A stretch of DNA of 64,000 bases, taken from assembly GCF_009711415.1 (NCBI RefSeq), contig NZ_SMLZ01000115.1, positions 127,543 through 191,542 on the forward strand, given 5' to 3'. Source of the stretch: Roseibium denhamense. GTDB taxonomy: Bacteria; Pseudomonadota; Alphaproteobacteria; Rhizobiales; Stappiaceae. Each line of letters starts with the position of its first letter. Position 1 is the first letter of the stretch. Positions 1 through 9,486 of the stretch are shown one piece after another. Under the pieces are notes generated by a model. The model saw only the letters and a program-made list of their open reading frames with translations. It was not told the origin of the DNA and made no database searches. The position numbers and the translations under genes are program-made.

Positions 1-1341
1 CCGGGTTCCAAGTTGCACAGGAGTCTTGTCCGGCTCACTGTCTGGAGCCTGACCGGATAAGCGCAGGGTCCTTTCCAGAAGTTGTTCGTAGATGGGGCGC
101 CCGCCCAGATGATGAGCCGTGAGGGAGGCCGTTGAACAGGTCACCAGAACCGGCATGATCAGGGCGTAGGCGCCCGTCAGTTCCATCACCAAAACCACGC
201 CAACGAGCGGGGCCCGGACGGAGGCCGCAAAAAAACCGCCCATGGCAGCTACTGCACAGGCCGCGCGGAATTCATCTTCCAGAGGCAGCATGCTCACCGA
301 TGCAACGCCAAAGGCAAGTCCGGCACAGGTTGCGATGGACAGCATCGGCGCAAAGATCCCGCCGGGAACGCCGGAGGCATAGGAAAACAAAACTCCGCCA
401 AATCGCAGGACAGTCAACAGGATCAGCGCCCAGATACCGTAACTATCGGTCACAAGGCCCTGCACTAGATCCTCACCGCCGCCCGTTGCTGCTGGAAACA
501 CATTCAGGAGAACACCGGTGACGCCGCCGATCACAAGCGCAGGTATCCAGCGCAGTCCTTTCGGGATCCGGGCAAACAGGTCCATCACACTGATCAGGGC
601 CCAGTTAAAGAACACCCCGAGCGCCCCCAGCCCAACGCCCATGAGTGCCAGGAGCAAAAAGCTCCAGACTGGAATATATTTCACGTCGATCAGCAGGACC
701 GGCCCGATATGGGTCAGTTGTTCCGTGACGGCTGCGCTCAGGATCGAGGCAACAATGACGGCCATGTAAGTCCGGTAACTGAACGGGAACTGGCGCCGCG
801 TTTCCTCCACGATGAACAAGATCGCGGCCAAGGGTGCGTTGAAGGCCGCCGCCAATCCGGCGGCCGCACCGGCTGCAAGCAGGCCTTTGTGATCAGCACC
901 CTGAACGGCGCTGGAGCGTGAAATGGCCTCTGCCGCCATCGCCCCCATGTGAATGGTCGGGCCCTCCCGCCCAAGGACAAGGCCGGAGCCGAGCGCAAGC
1001 AATCCGCCGAAAAACTTGGCCACAAGCACACGCGCCCAATTGAGCGGGCGCTTGTCTTCCATGGCGCCTTCGATTTCCTGAATGCCACTGCCGGCAGCTT
1101 CCGGGGCTACCCGTTGAACAAGAAGAAATGCGGCTGTCACAGCGGCAGCGGACAGGCAGGCTGAAACCGCAATTGCAAGCCCGCCATCCAGCGAAGATCT
1201 GAGGGAGGCATAAGACGAGAACAGAAATTCCAGCCCGGAGTGAAAACCGGTTGCCAGGCCGCCAACCAGAATGCCGACAACTGCAGCCTTGAGGAAATAG
1301 GCCGCATCTGAGCCGGAGAAGGTGGCTTCACGTAAAGACAT
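1..1341 (-). CDS. ClC-family chloride channel / H+/Cl- exchanger, truncated by the window edge
   Basis: 447 codons are visible, reading from the ATG at 1341 to the window edge; the C-terminus is outside. The protein is strongly hydrophobic and carries the three ClC selectivity-filter signatures in order: GSGIQEIE (residues 84-91), GREGPT (124-129, gating Glu126) and GGIFAP (327-332). Tyr392, in ELTGAYALIMP, matches the central chloride-coordinating tyrosine. FIVEETRRQF around 177 supplies the internal proton-path glutamate seen in bacterial exchangers (Glu203 of E. coli ClcA), so this is more likely a 2Cl-/H+ antiporter than a passive channel. It sits in the inner membrane. Whether a CBS domain follows cannot be seen. 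Family assignment is firm; transport mode is inferred from residues. Confidence 0.95.
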   Translation of the reverse strand, partial: MSLREATFSGSDAAYFLKAAVVGILVGGLATGFHSGLEFLFSSYASLRSSLDGGLAIAVSACLSAAAVTAAFLLVQRVAPEAAGSGIQEIEGAMEDKRPLNWARVLVAKFFGGLLALGSGLVLGREGPTIHMGAMAAEAISRSSAVQGADHKGLLAAGAAAGLAAAFNAPLAAILFIVEETRRQFPFSYRTYMAVIVASILSAAVTEQLTHIGPVLLIDVKYIPVWSFLLLALMGVGLGALGVFFNWALISVMDLFARIPKGLRWIPALVIGGVTGVLLNVFPAATGGGEDLVQGLVTDSYGIWALILLTVLRFGGVLFSYASGVPGGIFAPMLSIATCAGLAFGVASVSMLPLEDEFRAACAVAAMGGFFAASVRAPLVGVVLVMELTGAYALIMPVLVTCSTASLTAHHLGGRPIYEQLLERTLRLSGQAPDSEPDKTPVQLGTR

Positions 1342-1431
1342 TCAGACCTCAGTCTGTGATGAAATGGCCGGAGATTCGAACCCGCTCATTTATACCGTGC
1401 AGAGACGGGCCGGGAACGCAAGGAAACTCGT

Positions 1432-1464
1432 CTTAAAACAAAATGCGCGGAAGACTCCGCGCAT
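1432..1464 (-). terminator. Rho-independent terminator of the L,D-transpeptidase gene
   Basis: A perfect 9-bp stem (1443-1451 with 1456-1464, ATGCGCGGA/TCCGCGCAT) closes a 4-nt loop. On the minus strand it is followed by TTTTGTTTTAAG. It lies 45 bp past the stop of the L,D-transpeptidase gene, which reads the same way. Confidence 0.8.
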
Positions 1465-1508
1465 CTGTCGAGCGATCACGAGCAATGGCCGTTATGGCCA
1501 ATCGCAAA

Positions 1509-2249
1509 TCAGATCACATGAACCGTGGTGCCGACGCCCACGCGCTCGTAAAGATCAATGACATCTTCATTGCGCATCCGGATACAGCCGGACGACACGG
1601 CATGGCCAATGGTCCAGGGCTGGTTGGACCCATGGATCCGGTACAAGGTGGACCCGAGGTAAAGGGCACGTGCCCCGAGTGGATTGTCGGGACCGCCCGC
1701 CATGAATACCGGCAGGTCAGGGCGGCGCTTGCGCATGGCAGCCGGCGGGCGCCAGTCCGGCCATTCGGCCTTGCGGGTGACTTTATGGCTCCCGGCCCAT
1801 TCAAAACCCGGTTTGCCGACACCAACGCCATAGCGCCGCGCGGTGCCGTCACTCTGCACGAGGTAGAGATACCGCGCGTTCGTGTCGATCACGATGGTGC
1901 CCGGCTTGTGTTTGCCGTCATAGGTGACGATCGTTGGCAGGAACTGCGGCGCGACCTGGCGTGTGCGTGTTTGCGGTGCCGGCCGCTGCTGGACGGGCTG
2001 GCGCTGGCGCGACCACCAATTGACCGGTTGAGCCCGCTGAGGCTGTACCCGCTGGCGCTGGACACGCTGTGTGTTGCGCGTTGCCGCACGGGGTTGAAGC
2101 TGCAGAACCCACGGCTCTGTCAGATTGGGGCTCAAGACCAGTGGCGGCGGAGCAACCTGGCCGGCGGTTGCCGGCTGGACCATCATGGGAACAGCGGCGG
2201 TGGCGGCGACCATCAGGGCGGTCAAAGCCATTTTGGGCATGGGGAACAT
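1509..2249 (-). CDS. L,D-transpeptidase (YkuD / ErfK-YbiS-YcfS-YnhG family)
   Basis: Periplasmic enzyme expected to form 3-3 peptidoglycan cross-links or attach proteins to peptidoglycan, using a catalytic cysteine. The N-terminus (MFPMPKMALTALMVAA then AxA) is a signal peptide. A Pro/Gln/Arg-rich linker of about 80 residues follows, then the YkuD domain with the signature histidine in RIHGSNQPW and the nucleophile in SSGCIRM (Cys about 222). The spacing HG-x(n)-SSGC is that of the family. The ATG at 2249 is chosen because GAGAGG precedes it by 6 nt; an in-frame ATG at 2267 lacks such a site. It is a single-gene unit with its own terminator. The basic linker may bind the wall or outer membrane; that is inference. 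Confidence 0.93.
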   Translation of the reverse strand: MFPMPKMALTALMVAATAAVPMMVQPATAGQVAPPPLVLSPNLTEPWVLQLQPRAATRNTQRVQRQRVQPQRAQPVNWWSRQRQPVQQRPAPQTRTRQVAPQFLPTIVTYDGKHKPGTIVIDTNARYLYLVQSDGTARRYGVGVGKPGFEWAGSHKVTRKAEWPDWRPPAAMRKRRPDLPVFMAGGPDNPLGARALYLGSTLYRIHGSNQPWTIGHAVSSGCIRMRNEDVIDLYERVGVGTTVHVI

Positions 2250-2511
2250 GGTGGTCCTCTCAGGCACGATATCAGACGTCAGTGTCGACCGCGTTCAGGG
2301 GAAGTTTCTGAAACCCGGTTAACCGATTGGCAATCATGATAGGAGGCGGGGCTGTGCCAAAGATGAATCGGCAGCGCGGAAATAGATCAAATTTTCCATA
2401 TGGTTAGCGCTTGGTTGAAAAAGAGCCTGAATCAACCGTTAAGCCGTCTTCCGCTGCGGCAGACCACCGGAAATCACTGTTGTAAAGAAAGCGGTTTTCG
2501 AAAAAGCTTGG

Positions 2512-3234
2512 TTAACGCACCCGGTGCCGGGCATCGCGCACCACCAGCGGCAAGATGCTCTCCGTCTGCTTTCTGGACATGCCCGGTTTGATGCGCGGGT
2601 CGTAAAGCATGTTCAAAAGGATCTGATCGAAGACGGTAAAGCGGCTGTGCCGGGAGGAATCGTTAAACACCGAATGGGTCAGTTTCTCATTGTCGTTCAT
2701 GGGGCCGAGCCCTTGCAGGATTTCTTCCACCAGGCAGCGCTGGAACAGAAATTCTCCTTCATCTGAAACAATCACGGCCGATGATCGTTTAATCCCGTTC
2801 CGGCCGGAGACAACGCGAACAAGGCAGCGCCCCGGGACCTTGGCGCGGGGGTTCTTGTAGATGTCCCGGCGCACGACTGTTTCATATTGGCCCCGGTCCA
2901 CGACGTAGACATCGAAATTTGCCGCAGCAGGTAAGGACACAATTTCGGTTTGAAGGCCGGACACGCGCCGTCCGATGTCCCGGATGAAAGACCGGACGAC
3001 CTTGCTGCGGTCGCGGCGGGACATGTTGTAGACGTAGAACCGCACGGGCTTGGTAAATTTTTTCACCAGATAGGGCCGCCAGCTCCAGCTGCGGTATTCC
3101 AGGCCGAACACCGTCTTTTCAAACCCGTCCAGCAGCTCTTCGGTCGAGAACGTATTGCTTGCCCCTTTCGCCGGGGCGGCCATGAGAATGCTGGCGAGGA
3201 AAAGCGTGTAACAAACGAAGCGCATGGACTGCAT
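2512..3234 (-). CDS. DUF2927 domain-containing secreted protein
   Basis: 240 residues with a signal peptide (residues 4-25, ending PAKGAS). The mature part matches my recollection of DUF2927, an uncharacterised family common in Rhizobiales and Rhodobacterales. The most family-like stretch is FQRCLVEEILQGLGPMND at about 164-181, which resembles an active-site helix of a metalloprotease but lacks HExxH. One conserved Cys pair (in GRCLVRV and FQRCLVEE) may form a disulphide in the periplasm. It is monocistronic, with no clear partner nearby. Function is unknown. Two ATGs lie 9 nt apart at the start and neither has a strong ribosome site, so the exact N-terminus is uncertain. Confidence 0.75.
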   Translation of the reverse strand: MQSMRFVCYTLFLASILMAAPAKGASNTFSTEELLDGFEKTVFGLEYRSWSWRPYLVKKFTKPVRFYVYNMSRRDRSKVVRSFIRDIGRRVSGLQTEIVSLPAAANFDVYVVDRGQYETVVRRDIYKNPRAKVPGRCLVRVVSGRNGIKRSSAVIVSDEGEFLFQRCLVEEILQGLGPMNDNEKLTHSVFNDSSRHSRFTVFDQILLNMLYDPRIKPGMSRKQTESILPLVVRDARHRVR

Positions 3235-3522
3235 ATAGGCCGATTTTTAATAGGCGCCCAGATCTAATCCAACCGCACGGTAGGCGTGACCGTCGCGACT
3301 TGGGCCAAGGTTTCCAACTTGCCTATTGAAGTAGGCATGTTTTTACCAATCGCACAAGAACCAAGGGACAGGCTGGCCGAAAGATGCGAAACCGTTACCA
3401 AAGACCGAACGGGTTGCTGCAGCCCTTCAAGTCTTGAAAAAACAATTCCTTAAACTTCGCTTGTTATAACCCCCGCCAACAGGTTCGAATGACGCCTGCA
3501 GGGGCAAGGGACGGGAGTAGGC

Positions 3523-4275
3523 ATGGCCGCCGTAAAAAGATCCTTTCGAGCGGAAAGCTTGATACGCATGAATTCTGGGGTCAATGAAGACCCGGCATTT
3601 GCCGAAATGCGCCGCCACCAGGAAGTCATGGCCGAAATTTCCAGTTTGAAGAGCCTGATCCAAAGTGGAGCAGCGGTGCAGCAGACTGCGCTGGATCCGG
3701 ATGAGATGAGCCAGAAGTTCCTGGCAGAATTCCGGAAGGAGATGTCTGAGGCCGCCAAGCTTAAAGTCGAGCTGGACGCGATCTACGAGGCGATTGCCCA
3801 GACAAAGAAAGAGATCGCCACGCTGCACCAGAAAACGGGCTCTGAAAGCGAGGACATGCATCGCGTGACCAACGAGCTTGATGCGGTCGTCAGCGGCACG
3901 GAAGGGGCAACAGAGTCTATCCTGAGCGCGGCCGAGTTCATTGACGAGACCGCCAACACCTTGTCTGCGCGCTTGAACGGTCAGGATGCCGATCTGGCCG
4001 GGGACATTCAGGAAAAAGTGGTCGAGATATTCGAGGCCTGTAACTTCCAGGATTTGACCGGCCAGCGGATCACCAAGGTGGTCGGCACCCTTCGGTTTGT
4101 GGAAGACCGTATCATGCAGATGATGGATATCTGGGGCGGGATCGAGAGCTTCAAGGACATCGAAGTCGATGCGCCGGAAGTCAAGGAAGGCGATGCTGCG
4201 CTTCTCAACGGTCCATCTTTGGAAAGCGATGTCGATGTGGCTTCCCAGGACGATATCGACGCCCTGTTTGCTTAA
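3523..4275 (+). CDS. CheZ-like protein phosphatase, orphan copy
   Basis: Predicted to dephosphorylate a CheY-type response regulator. The protein is almost wholly helical, as CheZ is. ACNFQDLTGQRITKVVGTL (172-190) contains the CheZ catalytic signature: Asp177 and Gln181 have the spacing of Asp143 and Gln147 of E. coli CheZ. The tail ends SQDDIDALFA, an acidic amphipathic peptide like the CheZ C-terminus that docks onto CheY. The ATG follows GGGAG at good spacing. No chemotaxis gene is adjacent; a paralogue at 41363-42094 sits beside cheY. The two share the helical core and tail but differ widely at the N-terminus. Partner identity is inference. Confidence 0.82.
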   Translation: MAAVKRSFRAESLIRMNSGVNEDPAFAEMRRHQEVMAEISSLKSLIQSGAAVQQTALDPDEMSQKFLAEFRKEMSEAAKLKVELDAIYEAIAQTKKEIATLHQKTGSESEDMHRVTNELDAVVSGTEGATESILSAAEFIDETANTLSARLNGQDADLAGDIQEKVVEIFEACNFQDLTGQRITKVVGTLRFVEDRIMQMMDIWGGIESFKDIEVDAPEVKEGDAALLNGPSLESDVDVASQDDIDALFA

Positions 4276-4320
4276 TTGCGTTAAATCATCTTTCGAAGAA
4301 CCCGGCACCGGCCAGGTTGC

Positions 4321-4501
4321 AGACTGCTGACAAACTCTCGTTTCGTCATCCCGGACGCGGCATCGCTGCGATCCGGGATCGGCGGGCCCCTGAGGATCAG
4401 AATAAGCTCACAGAATTTAGAGTTTTATGGCTCTCCGATCCCGGTTCGCGCTGCGCTTGACCGGGATGACCGTGGTTGTTTGGAGCTTTGTCATTGAGCT
4501 T
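4321..4501. repeat. Dispersed intergenic repeat, family 1, copy A (two REP-like hairpins)
   Basis: Fills the middle of the gene-free stretch 4276-4672; the rest of that stretch shows nothing else. It holds two hairpins about 60 bp apart: TCATCCCGGACGCGGCATCG paired with CTGCGATCCGGGATC, and GATCCCGGTTCGCGCTGCG paired with CTTGACCGGGATGAC. A second copy lies at 21441-21618 in inverted orientation and matches along nearly the whole length, including the segment between the hairpins and the flanks (ACAAACTCTC, TTGTTTGGAGCTTTGTCAT). It codes for nothing convincing. The layout is like a bacterial interspersed mosaic element. Confidence 0.85.
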
Positions 4502-4672
4502 GTTTTTGTTTCAGATCCATCATCCCCGGTATGGGCCGCGCTATTGGGCTGATATTTAATCGTCCAGCGGGCCTGATCGCCGCAAACCTCGACAGCAATC
4601 GGTTCTGAGGGCTTGCCTGGACCGGTTGCCTTTTGTACATAGAGGTACAAAACAGGAACATTTGAGGGTGCC

Positions 4673-5347
4673 ATGACCGCCAAGACCAACCAGACGGCTG
4701 AAAAGCCTGTCCGTGATCCGGTAACGGGGCTGCTGGCGGGAGCGGACGGCAAACTCCGCTGCTGGTGGCCGGGCGGTCTTGCCGATTATGAACGCTATCA
4801 TGATACCGAATGGGGCTGGCCGGTGGATGATGACCGGCGCCTTTTTGAAAAGATCTGCCTCGAAGGGTTCCAGTCCGGATTGTCCTGGCTGACGATCCTG
4901 CGCAAGCGCGATGCCTTCCGGGCAGCCTTTGCCAATTTCGAATGTGAAAAAGTGGCAGAGTTCACGGACGCGGACGTGGAACGGTGTCTGCAGGACGCCG
5001 GGATCGTGCGCCACCGCAAGAAGATCGAATCGACCATCAACAATGCACGGCGCGCCTTGGAGCTGAAGGCCGAGTTTGGCTCATTGGCGGCCTATTTCTG
5101 GTCTCACGAGCCAAAGCCTGAAAACCGTCCCAAGACAATCGATTTCGAAACGGCCAAGACGCTCGGAAAGACGGCGGAAAGCACAGCGCTGTCGAAGGAT
5201 CTGAAAAAACGCGGCTGGAGTTTTGTGGGTCCGACCACCGTTTATGCCTTCATGCAATCCATGGGCATGGTCAACGATCATCTGGAAGGCTGCTGCTGCC
5301 GGGAGCCGGTGGAGGAGGCGCGCCAAAAATTTTACAGGCCCTGCTAA
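4673..5347 (+). CDS. tag: DNA-3-methyladenine glycosylase I
   Basis: Base-excision repair enzyme that removes 3-methyladenine from alkylated DNA. The family's zinc ligands are visible: Cys29 in LRCWWPG, a His in ERYHDTEWG (about 43), and the C-terminal His and Cys in VNDHLEGCCC. The core EGFQSGLSWLTILRKRDAFR is typical, with the Glu-Trp substrate pocket residues. At 224 residues it is slightly longer than the E. coli enzyme (187) because of about 28 extra N-terminal residues. The ATG has GAGGG upstream. It is monocistronic with a strong terminator at 5417-5443. The CCC run near the end is unusual but retains the ligand. Confidence 0.96.
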   Translation: MTAKTNQTAEKPVRDPVTGLLAGADGKLRCWWPGGLADYERYHDTEWGWPVDDDRRLFEKICLEGFQSGLSWLTILRKRDAFRAAFANFECEKVAEFTDADVERCLQDAGIVRHRKKIESTINNARRALELKAEFGSLAAYFWSHEPKPENRPKTIDFETAKTLGKTAESTALSKDLKKRGWSFVGPTTVYAFMQSMGMVNDHLEGCCCREPVEEARQKFYRPC

Positions 5348-5416
5348 TCCAGGATCAGCACACCGGCGTAATCACCCGGTATTCGGCTCCAGAATGCATG
5401 ATCCGCTTTCTCTCAA

Positions 5417-5443
5417 CGGGCCGCTTGCGGCCCGACTTTTTTT
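5417..5443 (+). terminator. Rho-independent terminator after tag
   Basis: A 7-bp GC stem (CGGGCCG / CGGCCCG) with a CTTG tetraloop is followed by ACTTTTTTT, an ideal intrinsic terminator 70 bp beyond the tag stop codon. Confidence 0.9.
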
Positions 5444-5483
5444 GGAATGTGAAGGTCCTGCTGCGCTTTGAGCGCCGTATCCG

Positions 5484-6452
5484 TTATCCGGCAACCTTGG
5501 CCTTCAGCGGCGCAAACAGGCGGTTTTCTTTTGAAAAGACATAGTCCAGGGCTTCGACCGTTACGGTATCAGCGCCTTCCGAAATCAGGATTTGCGCGCA
5601 ATCGGCGATCGCATCCTTCGGGCACAGGACATTCACCCGCCGCTTGTCGTCGCTTTCCGAAAACCGTTGGACCGCACCGAGACGGCTGACGGCCCGCAAG
5701 GCCTGTGTCCGGTCGTCCACGATGGCCTTGACCAGCTTGACGTCTCTAGCCGTTTCCTCGGCAGCCACCCGGTCGAGGATAGAGCGGGCCCCTGAAAGCG
5801 CCGTTTCCGACCAGTCGGCATTCAGCGAGGCAACCAGATGGGCCTGGCTTTTCAGCATCACGCCGTCGCTCAAGATTTTCAGGTTGTTGGCCTGAAGGGT
5901 GGAGCCGGTGGTGGTGATATCGACGATCAGTTCGGCGGACCCGGCGGCAGGGGCCCCTTCCGTTGCCCCGGCGCTTTCGACAATGCGGTAGTCCGCGATC
6001 CCGTAACGGGCGAAGAAGGCGCGGGTCAGGTTGACATATTTGGTGGCAACCCGCAGGCGGCGGCCGTGACGCCCCCGGAAATCGGAGGCGACATCCGACA
6101 GGTCCGCCATGGTCTCCACGTCGATCCAGGCTTTCGGAACAGCCACCACAACATCGGCGGGGCCAAAGCCGAGCGGGGTCACGATATGGACCGTGTTCTC
6201 CGGGTCGGTGATGTTTTCATGGACCAGATCGAGACCGGTAATGCCGAAATGCACTTCTCCGTTTGACAGTGCCCGGGCAATTTCGGAGGCCGACAGGAAG
6301 GCGATTTCCACCGTCTCCAGCCCCTTGATCGCGCCCCGGTAGTTGCGCGCACCACCGGGTTGCAGAACTTTCAGCCCGGCCTGGCCGAAAAACTCGTGCG
6401 TGTTGTCCTGCAAACGGCCCTTGGACGGAATGGCAATGATCAGTTTGCTCAT
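5484..6452 (-). CDS. hisG: ATP phosphoribosyltransferase, catalytic subunit
   Basis: First enzyme of histidine synthesis: ATP plus PRPP gives phosphoribosyl-ATP. The N-terminus [14 protein letters not shown] is the standard HisG opening, [13 protein letters not shown] (65-77) is the family signature, and residues 165-186 hold the PRPP loop with DITTTGSTL. The gene lies 3 bp after hisZ, whose product is the regulatory subunit used by short-form HisG. At 322 residues it is longer than the usual 200-230 residue short form and close to Bradyrhizobium-type HisG; the extra C-terminal 100 residues do not obviously read as the ACT-like domain of long-form HisG. Assignment is firm. Confidence 0.97.
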   Translation of the reverse strand: MSKLIIAIPSKGRLQDNTHEFFGQAGLKVLQPGGARNYRGAIKGLETVEIAFLSASEIARALSNGEVHFGITGLDLVHENITDPENTVHIVTPLGFGPADVVVAVPKAWIDVETMADLSDVASDFRGRHGRRLRVATKYVNLTRAFFARYGIADYRIVESAGATEGAPAAGSAELIVDITTTGSTLQANNLKILSDGVMLKSQAHLVASLNADWSETALSGARSILDRVAAEETARDVKLVKAIVDDRTQALRAVSRLGAVQRFSESDDKRRVNVLCPKDAIADCAQILISEGADTVTVEALDYVFSKENRLFAPLKAKVAG

Positions 6453-6455
6453 GGA

Positions 6456-7613
6456 TCAGTCCTTTTGCGCGCCGGCAATGCGGTCGAGCCACATGGAAAA
6501 GCCAATGGCCGGAACGTCCTCGCTCGAGCCCAGCAAGGTGACGAGCTTGTCGTAGCGCCCGCCGCCCACCAGCGGCCCTGCAGCATCTGCGGCCTTGCTG
6601 TGGATCTCAAAGACAAAGCCGGAGTAATAGTCGAGGCGGCGCCCGAAATCGGCGGAGAACCGGATCTTGGACGGGTCGATCCCTTTTTGGGTCAGTGCCT
6701 CGAGCCGCCGTTCAAACGCGCTCAAGGGCGCGTCCAGCCCAAGACCGTAATCCTTGGCGAATGTCTTCAGGGCCGCCGCGGCACCGCTGCCGTCGGCGCT
6801 GAGCGCCAGATAGGTGCTCAAGGTTTCCGCCGCCCGTGTGTGCCCCGAGGCGCCGTTTGCAAGGGCAGCCTGTTCCAGGAAGCGTTCGGCAATCTCGCTG
6901 GGGGTGCGGCCGCCGACAGCTGAAATGCCTGCAATGGACAAAAGATCTTCCACCACCGCGTGAGCGGCTTCCGGGTCGGCACCTTCCAGGGCAGACAGGA
7001 ACCCCAGGCGGACATCGCGGTTGTCATCTTCCGAGCCATTGCCGCCGGACATGCGCTCCAGCGCCTTGGTCAGCTTGTCGGTTTCGCCAAAAAGATCCCG
7101 CAGCCGCCGCCGCCAGACATTGGGCAGGTCGAGCCCCGCCAGAACGGCGGCAAACAGCGTCTCATCACCGATCCGGATCGAGATATCGCTCAAGCCAAAC
7201 GCGTCCAGAGCGTTGACAGACAGGGCAAGCAGATCGGCGTCCGCTTCGGGAATATCGGTCCGGCCAAGGCTTTCCGCGCCGATTTGCGGGATCTCGCCAA
7301 GCCCGTCCGCCCGCTGGCGGAACACCGGGCCATGGTAGCTGTAGGCGGCGGGCAGGCTTGCTGCCGGGTCGGCCAAATGGTGGCGGCACACCGGAATGGT
7401 GAAATCTGGGCGCAGGCACAAATCGATACCATCCGTTCCGTTTGTCAGGAACAAACGGCGGCGGATATCCTCGCCGGTCAGATCCAGGAATACGTCGGCC
7501 GGCTGCAGGATCGCAGGCGTGACCGGATGGTGCCCGGCGGCCTGAAACAGGGCCAGAACCGCATCGATTTTTGCAGGATCAAGTCCGCCTTGCTGTGCGC
7601 CGGTCATTGTCAT
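6456..7613 (-). CDS. hisZ: ATP phosphoribosyltransferase regulatory subunit
   Basis: A HisRS-like class II fold without tRNA-charging activity that joins HisG and carries histidine feedback inhibition. Recognisable parts are the motif-2-like [17 protein letters not shown] (about 101-117) and the C-terminal [11 protein letters not shown] and GGGRYDKL, shared with the HisRS core, while the HisRS anticodon-binding domain is absent (385 residues). The start ATG overlaps the hisS stop by 4 nt, and hisG starts 3 bp downstream, so hisS-hisZ-hisG is one transcript with coupled translation. The arrangement is common in Rhizobiales. Confidence 0.95.
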   Translation of the reverse strand: MTMTGAQQGGLDPAKIDAVLALFQAAGHHPVTPAILQPADVFLDLTGEDIRRRLFLTNGTDGIDLCLRPDFTIPVCRHHLADPAASLPAAYSYHGPVFRQRADGLGEIPQIGAESLGRTDIPEADADLLALSVNALDAFGLSDISIRIGDETLFAAVLAGLDLPNVWRRRLRDLFGETDKLTKALERMSGGNGSEDDNRDVRLGFLSALEGADPEAAHAVVEDLLSIAGISAVGGRTPSEIAERFLEQAALANGASGHTRAAETLSTYLALSADGSGAAAALKTFAKDYGLGLDAPLSAFERRLEALTQKGIDPSKIRFSADFGRRLDYYSGFVFEIHSKAADAAGPLVGGGRYDKLVTLLGSSEDVPAIGFSMWLDRIAGAQKD

Positions 7614-9085
7614 TGGCCCTCTTGCGCCCGTTGCCGGTCTTCGGCTTGCGCGTCCAGAATGCCGCGCACGGTGTCAACCAGATCCGCTTCCTTGATCGTG
7701 ATTTGGGCCGGACGGCTCTCCCGCCAGGTGACGTTGTCGACATCTGTTGATTCAGAGGCCAGCCAGGTGCCTTCGATCAGGTCCTTGATTTGCAGTTCGC
7801 CCGCTTCGCGCTCATCCGAACCCTGGATAATGGCGATAGGGCAACCGCGCCGGTCAGCATATTTCAGCTGGTTGCCGAATTTCTTCCAGTTGCCCTGATA
7901 CATCTCGGCCCGGATCCCGGCAGTGCGCAGGTCCTGAACCATCTTCTGGTAGCGGCCAAGGGCTTCGGTGTCGCCATCCATGACAGTCACAAGAACAGGG
8001 GCAACAACATCTGAGGCCGACAGCTTGCCAAGGTTTTTAAGCGCGGTCATCAGGCGGGAAACGCCGATGGAGAAGCCGGTCGCCGGCACATCGCGGCCGG
8101 TGAAGCGCTTCACCAGCCCGTCATAACGGCCACCACCGCCAACGGAGCCGAATTGCACGACCTCGCCTTTTTCATTGGTGACGTCGAAGAGCAGCTCAGC
8201 CTCGTAGACCATACCGGTGTAATATTCGAGGCCGCGTACAACGGAAGTATCGACCTTTATCTGGTCAGACCCATAACCGCAGGCCGCGAAAATCTCCGCC
8301 ATGGTTTTGAGTTCATCAATGCCTGCATTCTCCAGCTGCCCAGAGCCGCTTACAAAGGCAATGATTGTGTCGATTGCATCTGAAGCCAGTTCAGCGCCCT
8401 TCGTGAAGTCGCCGCTCTCGTCTTTCCGGCCCTCGCCGAGAAGAAGACGCACGCCCTCAATGCCGAACTTGTCCAGCTTGTCGATGGCCCTGAGAACCGT
8501 GAGGCGGCGGTCTGCATTTTCGTCGCCGCTAAGGCCAATGGCTTCAAGAACCCCGTCAAGAACCTTGCGGTTGTTGACGCGGATGACGTATTGGCCGCGC
8601 GGAATGCCGAGGGCCTCCATCGTGTCGGCCATCATCATGCACATTTCAGCGTCCGCCTGAACGCCCGGCGCGCCAACGGTGTCGGCATCGAACTGCATGA
8701 ACTGGCGGAACCGGCCCGGCCCGGGCTTTTCGTTCCGGAACACCCAGCCATTGCGGTAGGTCCGATAGGGCAGCTGGATCTCGTTGATGTTTTCAGACAC
8801 ATGACGGGCAAGGGGCGCGGTTAGGTCATACCGCAAGCTCATCCACTGTTCGTCATCGTCCTGAACGGAAAAGACACCTGCATTTGGCCGGTCCGTGTCG
8901 GGCAGGAACTTGCCCAGGCAGTCGGTGTATTCGAAGGCGGGCGTTTCGACGGGATCGAAGCCGTAGCGCTCATACACCTGACGGATCTTGGAGACCATCT
9001 CGTCGGTGGCGCGGATATCGTCAGCCGAGCGGTCCGCAAAGCCACGCGGCAGGCGGGCCTTCAGTTTGTTTGGTTTTTTGGCCAT
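7610..9085 (-). CDS. hisS: Histidyl-tRNA synthetase, alphaproteobacterial type
   Basis: Charges tRNA-His. The class II core is clear: motif 2 [20 protein letters not shown] (about 116-135), the histidine motif [12 protein letters not shown] (about 286-297), motif 3 [12 protein letters not shown] followed by [10 protein letters not shown], then an anticodon-binding domain from about 365 ([11 protein letters not shown]). At 491 residues it is longer than the 424-residue E. coli enzyme. Motif 2 reads [12 protein letters not shown] where canonical bacterial enzymes have HERPQKGRYRQF, which fits the divergent HisRS that in many alphaproteobacteria recognises a tRNA-His lacking G-1. First gene of the hisSZG operon. 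Confidence 0.97.
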   Translation of the reverse strand: MAKKPNKLKARLPRGFADRSADDIRATDEMVSKIRQVYERYGFDPVETPAFEYTDCLGKFLPDTDRPNAGVFSVQDDDEQWMSLRYDLTAPLARHVSENINEIQLPYRTYRNGWVFRNEKPGPGRFRQFMQFDADTVGAPGVQADAEMCMMMADTMEALGIPRGQYVIRVNNRKVLDGVLEAIGLSGDENADRRLTVLRAIDKLDKFGIEGVRLLLGEGRKDESGDFTKGAELASDAIDTIIAFVSGSGQLENAGIDELKTMAEIFAACGYGSDQIKVDTSVVRGLEYYTGMVYEAELLFDVTNEKGEVVQFGSVGGGGRYDGLVKRFTGRDVPATGFSIGVSRLMTALKNLGKLSASDVVAPVLVTVMDGDTEALGRYQKMVQDLRTAGIRAEMYQGNWKKFGNQLKYADRRGCPIAIIQGSDEREAGELQIKDLIEGTWLASESTDVDNVTWRESRPAQITIKEADLVDTVRGILDAQAEDRQRAQEGQ

Positions 9086-9486
9086 GAAGTCGTTTAAATC
9101 CTGGCGAGGGTCCTGGCCGGGAGCGGGTATCGGAACCCTTGATCCGGCGCGGGTGATATTGCCGGTTGTCCTAGACGAAACCGCCTTTCAGGGCAAGGGA
9201 GTGCGGGCCGAACCGGGACGTCCGCTGCGGGAAGCGGGCCGCAATTCCGCTTTTTGCGCCAAATGCCTTGTTTGGATCACAGTTCCGGCTAAAAGGGCGG
9301 CAACGGGCGAACCCATGGCGGGCCGGAACGCGGATAGCCATGAAGAGGCTCATGTTTCTTGTAATAAATCGCTAGCAGGCTATTGTCCGCCCCGGAAACG
9401 GCACACAACGCTCGGCGCAACCGGGCGGCCTAGGTAAACCGGCTAGGGCGGACCGGCTAGGGCAGGGTGCCAGTGCAGGGTAGAAA
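9086..9486. other. Divergent intergenic region with a 14-bp tandem duplication
   Basis: Separates hisS (minus) from the glycosyltransferase operon (plus), so it must hold both promoters, though I could not place them with confidence. The only clear structure is ACCGGCTAGGGCGG followed directly by a near-copy (9438-9451 and 9452-9465). No credible coding frame is present. Confidence 0.5.

Noticed and set aside
1360..1400. GGGTTCGAATCTCC on the minus strand looks like a tRNA T-loop
   Set aside because: The T-stem does not pair beyond three bases, and no anticodon or acceptor arm can be drawn, so not a tRNA.
3427..4308. 293-codon frame antisense to the orphan CheZ-like gene
   Set aside because: The plus-strand reading has a ribosome site, CheZ catalytic signature and docking tail.
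4276..4672. Short frames over repeat copy A, which also appear over copy B at 21216-21516
   Set aside because: The frames follow the repeat sequence and its hairpins and do not keep a start or composition of real proteins.
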